A stretch of 8,935 nucleotides of DNA, taken from Methanolinea sp. UBA477. GTDB lineage: Archaea; Halobacteriota; Methanomicrobia; Methanomicrobiales; Methanospirillaceae. Positions 5,951 to 8,935 of the stretch are shown here, in pieces; the stretch's first letter is position 1, and the number at the start of each line of letters is the position of its first letter. The notes beneath the pieces were generated by a model. It searched no databases and was not told the DNA's origin. It saw only the letters and a list, made by a program, of their open reading frames with translations. Both the position numbers and the translations under genes were made by a program. The stretch covers positions 1 through 8,935 of the forward strand of contig DAWO01000030.1 in NCBI GenBank assembly GCA_002509485.1, written 5' to 3'.

Positions 5951-5984
5951 CCCCAAAGATATCCGATCAGGTCATTTTTTGGGG
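5951..5984. repeat. inverted repeat abutting the promoter of the secreted-protein gene
   Basis: CCCCAAA (5951-5957) and TTTGGGG (5978-5984) form a perfect 7-bp inverted repeat with a 20-base spacer, ending six bases before the TATA box at 5991. The repeat sits between two divergent promoters, so a bound regulator could act on both. Confidence 0.45.
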
Positions 5985-5990
5985 AAAAAA

Positions 5991-6000
5991 CTATTTATAA
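5991..6000 (+). promoter_or_regulatory. strong archaeal TATA box with purine-rich BRE
   Basis: CTATTTATAA preceded by GGGGAAAAAA (BRE-like) is the best TATA match in the window. Transcription would begin about 6018-6023, a few bases before ATG 6026, so the message is nearly leaderless, in keeping with the lack of a ribosome site. Confidence 0.65.
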
Positions 6001-6025
6001 CCGCATTTACTTAGATGCATAAGCG

Positions 6026-6466
6026 ATGAACACTCTGACCAGGTTGGCAGGCATCGGACTCGTCATCATCGTCCTTTTCGCCTCGCCTGCAATGGCTCTC
6101 AATAAGACCGAGATTCTCACAGATATCCAGTCCCGGGCCGGGACCCCCTCACTCCTGGATTTCGTCAGGGGCGAGGTACCTTCATACATCTTTGAACGGG
6201 TTCCCGAACCCTCCCCGACATCCGATCAGCAGACATCCGGGCACCCCCAGTTGTCCATACGGTATTCCCGATCCGAAGGGCTCTCACCCTCCGATCGGAT
6301 TAACCTCGGGAACCTTCCCCCACCCGGAATTACCTCTCCACCCTATGTCCCGGTGGGCGAAGTGAATTACATCCAGGGCTTATACATGTATTCCGGGGAG
6401 TTCTATAACATCGCGATCGATGAATCAGGAACCAGTTTTGTGTTTCAGGACCTGTGCGTTGGGTAG
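6026..6466 (+). CDS. secreted hypothetical protein (146 aa)
   Basis: A clear signal peptide opens the protein: MNTLTRLAGIG, a hydrophobic core VIIVLFA, and a likely cleavage after SPAMA (about residue 24). The mature part begins LNKTEILTDIQSRAG and is rich in Pro and Ser (PEPSPTSDQQTSG at about 60-72, NLPPPGITSPPYVP at about 95-108), suggesting an extended linker. It ends with a more structured piece, YIQGLYMYSGEFYNIAIDESG, and a lone Cys three residues from the end. There is no lipobox or C-terminal membrane anchor, so it is probably released or loosely cell-associated. I do not recognise the family. The abrupt end may mean a shortened version of a longer protein, but the frames after the stop give no convincing continuation. 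It has its own near-leaderless promoter. Confidence 0.65.
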   Translation: MNTLTRLAGIGLVIIVLFASPAMALNKTEILTDIQSRAGTPSLLDFVRGEVPSYIFERVPEPSPTSDQQTSGHPQLSIRYSRSEGLSPSDRINLGNLPPPGITSPPYVPVGEVNYIQGLYMYSGEFYNIAIDESGTSFVFQDLCVG

Positions 6467-6755
6467 ATGTACGGGTTTGACAGGAACCGGAGAAGAACTG
6501 ATCGGAGGGGCGGTGCAGCGGCATCATTCTGTCATCGGATTCAAGCCTTTTTTGACATTCACGGGTATAAAACAGTGCCAGCAGCCCGGAAAACCCCTCA
6601 ACCAGGGACGTTTGGATACGTGGTGCCGATACGGAACAGGAAGGGAATATTCTGCCGATTCAACGGGTAGAACCACGAGCTGACGCTCCCTGCCGAACAC
6701 GTGTCTGCCCGGAATGCAACCCCGGACGAAAATTGTGTGTGTGTATCCGGCTATT
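6467..6755. other. gene-free stretch with a GT repeat hairpin
   Basis: I see no convincing gene here; two short + frames look like chance. Near its end CCGGA (6722-6726) and TCCGG (6746-6750) flank a GT dinucleotide run (about 6734-6744). This element lies between the ends of two converging transcripts and may serve as a shared terminator. Confidence 0.35.
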
Positions 6756-6950
6756 TTAATTCCGGCCAGGAGTCAGGACCGTGAAGCGTTGCTTGCAGTG
6801 TGAACACGTTCCATCCCGGGACTCCTTGTAGAATGCCTTTGGCATATTGAATACAATCGAATTCTCTTTGTTGCAATTGGGGCAGGTGAACTGGATAGTA
6901 TACCCGGATCTCGTGCCGATAACTGTCTGCCTGACTGAACTTGTATTCAT
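6756..6950 (-). CDS. small two-CxxC zinc-ribbon protein (64 aa)
   Basis: Two CxxC knuckles, CPNC (23-26) and CSHC (49-52), are separated by 22 residues holding a strand-like IVFNMPKAFYKESRDGT. This is the usual layout of a small zinc ribbon, about the size of archaeal transcription-factor or ribosome-associated zinc proteins. The N-terminus (SVRQTVIGTRSGYTIQFT) is strand-like and the tail short. There is no signal peptide. The start is well fixed: GGGAGTGA (6955-6962) lies four to seven bases before ATG 6948-6950. One zinc ion bound by four Cys is the likely cofactor; nucleic-acid binding is the commonest use but is not shown. The nearest strong TATA box is far upstream (7128-7137), so the leader may be about 150 bases. 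Confidence 0.75.
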   Translation of the reverse strand: MNTSSVRQTVIGTRSGYTIQFTCPNCNKENSIVFNMPKAFYKESRDGTCSHCKQRFTVLTPGRN

Positions 6951-6954
6951 TAAA

Positions 6955-6962
6955 TCACTCCC
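6955..6962 (-). promoter_or_regulatory. ribosome binding site of the zinc-ribbon gene
   Basis: GGGAGTGA on the - strand, followed by TTTA and ATG. Few genes in this window have such a clear site, and it settles the start at 6950. Confidence 0.6.
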
Positions 6963-7127
6963 TGAAAATTGTTTTTTTCATCAATAGGTTGACAAGAACC
7001 ATTCCATGCGAATTTCTCAAAACCCCGATACTTTCCTGGGGGGACACTCCTCTTCTCTTCTCGCTCCACCAGGAGGTGACCCGGTTGTCCGGATCTTTCC
7101 TGTATGTACTATAATAGGCTGTCAGAG

Positions 7128-7137
7128 TGTATATATG
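7128..7137 (-). promoter_or_regulatory. TATA-like box, - strand
   Basis: The stretch reads CATATATACA on the - strand, inside the near-palindrome GTGTATATATGCAC (7127-7140), so it could work either way. Facing left it would start transcription near 7105, giving a leader of about 150 bases for the gene at 6756-6950. The 6963-7127 interval holds no other gene I accept. Confidence 0.35.
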
Positions 7138-7258
7138 CACGGTATCCTGTCAATGCGGGTACCGGTGGGAAATATAGCGACAGATTAATGCATGGAGACT
7201 GGGATTTTTCAGAAAAGCGGCAATACAATATCAGCGCCTGATGCGCCTTGTCAAATGA

Positions 7259-7279
7259 ACAAAAAAAGTTACAAAAAAT
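7259..7279 (-). terminator. double T-run terminator
   Basis: Read on the - strand, TTTTTTG, TAAC and TTTTTTTG follow directly after the stop codon at 7281-7283. Two T-runs of six and seven bases are strong archaeal termination signals and support the 55-residue gene as real and separately transcribed from the zinc-ribbon gene beyond it. Confidence 0.6.
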
Positions 7280-7280
7280 T

Positions 7281-7448
7281 TTAGTACCGGGGACGCCTGT
7301 GTTTCGGAAGGCATTCCTGGCAGTAGACAGGCCTGCCCTCGGTAGGCTTAAACGGTACTTCACAATCCTTTCCGCAGTCTGAACAGACTACCTTCGTCAT
7401 CTCACGAGGCCCGTAATTTCTCGGACCATCAAAATTTGATTTATACAT
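7281..7448 (-). CDS. CxxC-x17-CxxC zinc-binding small protein (55 aa)
   Basis: The - strand frame from ATG 7446-7448 to TAA 7281-7283 encodes 55 residues. The core, MTKVVCSDCGKDCEVP and GRPVYCQECLPKH, has Cys22, Cys25, Cys43 and Cys46 with 17 residues between the pairs, plus Cys29. This matches the CxxC-x17-CxxC small zinc-binding family common in archaea and some bacteria, usually of unknown role. The N-terminal extension is Asn/Gly/Pro/Arg-rich (KSNFDGPRNYGPRE) and the tail basic (KHRRPRY), which would suit contact with nucleic acid; that is inference. Met17 (7398-7400) is the alternative start, giving only the conserved core. A TATA box at 7500-7508, a structured leader, and T-runs directly after the stop make a complete single-gene unit. 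Confidence 0.88.
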   Translation of the reverse strand: MYKSNFDGPRNYGPREMTKVVCSDCGKDCEVPFKPTEGRPVYCQECLPKHRRPRY

Positions 7449-7456
7449 GTTTTTTC

Positions 7457-7476
7457 TCAAACAGTTTGAAAAACTG
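7457..7476 (-). promoter_or_regulatory. two mutually exclusive small hairpins in the leader
   Basis: TCAAAC/GTTTGA (7457-7469, one-base centre) and CAGTTT/AAACTG (7462-7476, three-base loop) share bases and cannot form together. They lie 9-28 bases before the start codon of the 55-residue gene, which has no visible ribosome site. The palindromes could be a DNA operator or an RNA switch; both stems are short. Confidence 0.3.
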
Positions 7477-7498
7477 TAATAACTATTGGTTCTTCCGA

Positions 7499-7508
7499 CT
7501 TATAAAAG
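7499..7508 (-). promoter_or_regulatory. TATA box for the 55-aa zinc-binding gene
   Basis: CTTTTATAAG on the - strand is centred about 55 bases before the ATG, so transcription should begin near 7478 and leave a leader of about 30 bases. The element is close to symmetrical and could also face the + strand, where no gene I accept follows. Confidence 0.5.
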
Positions 7509-7667
7509 AACTGCATCGTACTAAGAAAAAACTCCGAGACTTTCCCGTTTCTCCAGGGAATCTGAATTATTTTTGGGGCTTTAGCCCAGGCCCGCGACAG
7601 TGGGATTCAGGGTTTTCCCGGTGAGGATTTCGCCTGCACACCCATCCATCCGTTCAGGTTTCCGGGC
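7509..7667. other. gene-free stretch with short hairpins
   Basis: I see no credible gene. The only structure is GGGCT/AGCCC (7576-7587) with a two-base loop, and a GGG/CCC pairing near 7610-7620. A small RNA starting from the symmetrical TATA at 7499-7508 is possible but nothing identifies one. Confidence 0.25.
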
Positions 7668-7686
7668 AAAAACAACCGCAAAAAAA
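7668..7686 (-). terminator. T-run terminator of the 53-aa gene
   Basis: On the - strand T7 (7680-7686) and T5 (7668-7672), separated by GCGGTTG, begin 18 bases after the TGA of the 53-residue frame. This supports that frame being transcribed leftwards and ended here. Confidence 0.5.
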
Positions 7687-7703
7687 CCCTGCACATGAGT
7701 CGA

Positions 7704-7865
7704 TCACGTCAATTTCGGATCCTGCTTCCCCGGGCAATCTCTCCCGTCTCCGGAACAGGAGCAGCTGGCATGGGAGGAAAATCCTGTGTCTTCCTGGTTC
7801 GCGTGGGCATCATCGTCCTCGATCTTTTCCGTCGCGTTCGAGAGAGATCCGGTGACATGATTCAT
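7704..7865 (-). CDS. small Cys/His/Asp-rich hypothetical protein (53 aa)
   Basis: From ATG 7863-7865 to TGA 7704-7706 the frame encodes a hydrophilic, acidic 53-residue protein. It has a DDDAHANQED stretch (17-26) and a tail with a CxC-x6-C pattern: SCSCSGDGRDCPG (34-46), plus His3, His21 and His32. That composition fits metal binding, but I recognise no family. The frame stays open upstream through the desulfoferrodoxin gene; a rare start after AAGGAG (7935-7940) would add residues such as HSESCSHESRN. The opposite + frame is Arg-rich, as shadows of acidic proteins are. Codons end mostly in G or C like the strong genes here. It diverges from the desulfoferrodoxin gene across a shared TATA element and has T-runs after its stop. 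It is likely real, function unknown. Confidence 0.45.
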   Translation of the reverse strand: MNHVTGSLSNATEKIEDDDAHANQEDTGFSSHASCSCSGDGRDCPGKQDPKLT

Positions 7866-7878
7866 TCTATCGTGTGTG

Positions 7879-7908
7879 ATCGTGTTCCTGCTCTCATGAG
7901 AACACGAT
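7879..7908. repeat. 9-bp inverted repeat upstream of the 53-aa gene
   Basis: ATCGTGTTC (7879-7887) and GAACACGAT (7900-7908) are perfect complements around a 12-base spacer; the ten-base palindrome TCTCATGAGA (7892-7901) overlaps the right arm. It falls in the leader of the leftward transcript, about 60 bases downstream of the shared TATA element, where it could be an operator or an mRNA hairpin. Confidence 0.55.
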
Positions 7909-7966
7909 TCAGAGTGTGCAGGAATCTGCGAGTTCTCCTTCAGGTCCAGGGTATTGTCCGCGAACG

Positions 7967-7980
7967 ATATGTATATATAT
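7967..7980. promoter_or_regulatory. symmetrical TATA element between divergent genes
   Basis: ATATGTATATATAT reads almost the same on both strands. Rightwards it would start transcription near 8000, about 20 bases before the desulfoferrodoxin ATG, leaving room for the AAAGGAGG ribosome site. Leftwards it would start near 7945-7950, feeding the 53-residue gene. No other TATA-like element lies between the two genes. Confidence 0.6.
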
Positions 7981-8002
7981 TCTTCTTCCCTTTTCCCGAA
8001 TG

Positions 8003-8010
8003 AAAGGAGG
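8003..8010 (+). promoter_or_regulatory. ribosome binding site of the desulfoferrodoxin gene
   Basis: AAAGGAGG is the strongest Shine-Dalgarno sequence in the window, eight bases before ATG 8019, and fixes that start. It predicts efficient translation. Confidence 0.75.
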
Positions 8011-8018
8011 AAATTGAA

Positions 8019-8405
8019 ATGACGAAAGTGTTGGAGTTCTACAAGTGCGATGACTGCAGAACCGTTGTAATGGTGACCCATTCGGGCGAGGGGCCCGTGA
8101 TGAGTCCAAAGGGAAAGCCGCTTCGCCTGCTTGAAGAGAAGACAGAGGAGGCTGGTCTCACCGAGAAGCATGTCCCGGTGATCGAGAAGACGGCGAACGG
8201 CATCAGGGTCAAGGTCGGATCGGTCACCCACCCGATGGAGAAAGAGCATTACATTCAGTGGATCTCGGTCAAGAAGGACCGGAACCTGTACATCCATGCC
8301 CTCCGGCCGGGAGAGGCCCCCGAGGCGGAGTTCCCGGTCAATGACACCAATGTAAAGGCCCTGATCTACTGCAATAAGCACGATCTGTGGACAAACAAGA
8401 AATAA
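8019..8405 (+). CDS. dfx: desulfoferrodoxin-type superoxide reductase, altered centre I
   Basis: It reduces superoxide to hydrogen peroxide without releasing oxygen, using a square-pyramidal Fe(His)4Cys site, in the cytosol of anaerobes. The 128 residues match the length of two-domain desulfoferrodoxins. Centre II is complete: EKH with Glu49, Lys50 and His51, His71 and His77 in THPMEKEHYIQW, and Cys118 and His121 in YCNKHDLW. PGEAPEAEF (97-105) is also typical. The N-terminal desulforedoxin-like domain keeps Cys10 and Cys13 (YKCDDC), but where the family has an adjacent Cys-Cys before GxPM this protein reads MSPKGKPL (28-35), so two of four ligands of the rubredoxin-like iron are gone. It should act as a 1Fe enzyme, as in Treponema-type proteins that lost this site. 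A strong ribosome site and TATA box lead it, and a T-run ends it. Confidence 0.93.
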   Translation: MTKVLEFYKCDDCRTVVMVTHSGEGPVMSPKGKPLRLLEEKTEEAGLTEKHVPVIEKTANGIRVKVGSVTHPMEKEHYIQWISVKKDRNLYIHALRPGEAPEAEFPVNDTNVKALIYCNKHDLWTNKK

Positions 8406-8421
8406 CTCTTTTTTGGGTTAT
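8402..8421 (+). terminator. terminator of the desulfoferrodoxin gene
   Basis: A T6 run (8409-8414) begins four bases after the stop codon and is bracketed by ATAAC (8402-8406) and GTTAT (8417-8421), which can pair. Confidence 0.55.
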
Positions 8422-8554
8422 CTGAATGGTGCAGGCAATTACTGAGGGTCTCCTGTTGACCAGATTCAGAATTGCAACCACCCTCGGGTGTATCGAATCT
8501 ATACCCTAAATTACGAAACCTCTTCGGTGATTCAGTCAGTAATATACGAATGCG

Positions 8555-8809
8555 TTGAGGATATGTATACAAACAGAGTGGGTCCCAAAATATCCATGGT
8601 ATGCGTTGTGCGACACCTGCGGTCCACAACGTCATTTGTGCGACATCAAATGCATTTTATGTCGTATAAATTGTTACGTGCGACACTGGCAGGGAACAAA
8701 GATCGGCGACCGGCAGCGGCGTCATGAGTCTGATGCAGATAAAGAGAAGGTGCTTTTGGACCTGGCCGGGCTGTGCGAAGAATGCCTTCCTTTGATTAAT
8801 CTGCTTTAA
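8555..8809 (+). CDS. possible cysteine-rich small protein, start uncertain
   Basis: The frame is open from 8543 to TAA 8807-8809 and has no ATG; TTG 8555 is the first candidate start and gives 84 residues. It has nine Cys: Cys4, CDTC (19-22), Cys29, CIKC-like spacing at Cys33, Cys36 and Cys40, and CEEC (74-77) near the end. Two clusters separated by a charged helix (RRHESDADKEKVLLDLAG) would suit two zinc or iron-sulfur sites. I do not recognise a family. The C-terminal codons look like the neighbours' genes, whereas the first half is more AT-rich. No ribosome site is visible. A frame from 8488 overlaps it and is Arg/Ser-rich, less protein-like. The Cys periodicity comes partly from a repeated GTGCGACA, so chance remains possible. 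Confidence 0.38.
   Translation: MRICIQTEWVPKYPWYALCDTCGPQRHLCDIKCILCRINCYVRHWQGTKIGDRQRRHESDADKEKVLLDLAGLCEECLPLINLL
8608..8685 (+). repeat. three copies of GTGCGACA
   Basis: GTGCGACA occurs at 8608-8615, 8638-8645 and 8678-8685, with steps of 30 and 40 bases. The first two copies extend to TTGTGCGACA and are in frame with each other (Leu-Cys-Asp), the third is in a different frame. ATGTCGTA at 8659-8666 resembles an inverted copy. Steps of 30 and 40 bases put all copies on nearly the same face of the helix. Confidence 0.5.
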
Positions 8810-8827
8810 CCGGGTAGATCTATGTAA

Positions 8828-8882
8828 TCCCGGGCATCAGGCGAACAACCCCCTGAACAGGGTTAAATTCCCGAGCATCAGG
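8828..8882 (+). repeat. 14-bp imperfect direct repeat at the right edge
   Basis: TCCCGGGCATCAGG (8828-8841) and TCCCGAGCATCAGG (8869-8882) differ at one base and have a 41-base period. CCCTG/CAGGG (8851-8862) forms a small stem between them. The stretch 8810-8935 has no gene I can support; any further copies would lie outside the window. Confidence 0.5.
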
Positions 8883-8935
8883 TCTGGATCTGTTCCAGGA
8901 AAGGGAGAACGCATCATAACCAAAGAAAGTATTTT

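Noticed and set aside
6955..7140. 61-codon - strand frame starting GTG 7140, ending four bases before the zinc-ribbon gene
   Set aside because: The strongest TATA-like element nearby (7128-7137) lies inside its first codons, so a transcript from it would lack the start. It matches nothing I know, and its end is explained by the ribosome site of the next gene.
7866..8381. Extension of the 53-residue - strand protein to a start at 8381
   Set aside because: It would lie antisense across the whole desulfoferrodoxin gene and cross the shared TATA element; that part is a shadow.
8485..8505. Stem GGGTGTA/TATACCC considered as part of a tRNA or riboswitch
   Set aside because: No cloverleaf, T-arm or known aptamer core surrounds it. 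It is a single weak stem.
8366..8635. 89-codon - strand frame overlapping the end of desulfoferrodoxin
   Set aside because: It overlaps the dfx 3' end and the Cys-rich frame in antisense, and shows no recognisable motif or ribosome site.
8828..8882. Possible start of a CRISPR array
   Set aside because: Only two imperfect 14-bp copies are present, shorter than CRISPR repeats, and no cas genes are nearby.

Overview
The window looks like chromosomal DNA of a methanogenic archaeon, most likely of the Methanomicrobiales or a close relative. This is inferred from an FmdE-family protein coupled to a cobalamin/siderophore-type ABC transporter of the kind methanogens carry, a desulfoferrodoxin-type superoxide reductase, several tiny zinc-ribbon proteins, and archaeal promoter architecture: TATA-like boxes about 25-30 bases before starts, some genes nearly leaderless, and T-run terminators. 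No rRNA, tRNA, CRISPR array or intact insertion sequence was seen.

Layout. Positions 1-410 hold an unrecognised open frame that enters from the left edge, followed by a good hairpin-plus-T-run terminator on the + strand. Two abutting unrecognised small genes follow on the - strand (472-1002). After a 470-base gap with a 16-bp direct repeat comes the main locus on the + strand: a lipoprotein substrate-binding protein (1475-2644) with its own terminator-like hairpin, a 336-base intergenic region with an inverted repeat, a TATA box and a mini-ORF, then a tight three-gene operon of permease (2981-4051), ATPase (4048-4890) and FmdE-family zinc-finger protein (4874-5527) whose reading frames overlap. 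The first three make one FecBCD/BtuFCD-type importer. The FmdE-like protein is translationally coupled to it and is probably a cytosolic partner that handles what is imported, or senses it. The substrate cannot be read from sequence.

The right half (5737-8809) is a loose set of small genes, three of them under 60 codons: a 48-residue acidic protein (-), a secreted 146-residue protein (+), a 64-residue two-CxxC zinc ribbon (-), a 55-residue CxxC-x17-CxxC protein (-), a 53-residue Cys/His/Asp-rich protein (-), the desulfoferrodoxin (8019-8405, +), and a nine-cysteine ORF without an ATG (8555-8809, +). The 53-residue gene and desulfoferrodoxin diverge from one nearly symmetrical TATA element, suggesting shared control. 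The desulfoferrodoxin keeps its catalytic iron ligands but has lost half of the rubredoxin-like iron site.

The strongest leads are the importer-FmdE operon, the altered desulfoferrodoxin with its divergent small partner, and the cluster of tiny cysteine proteins. Functions of the unrecognised small genes are not claimed.
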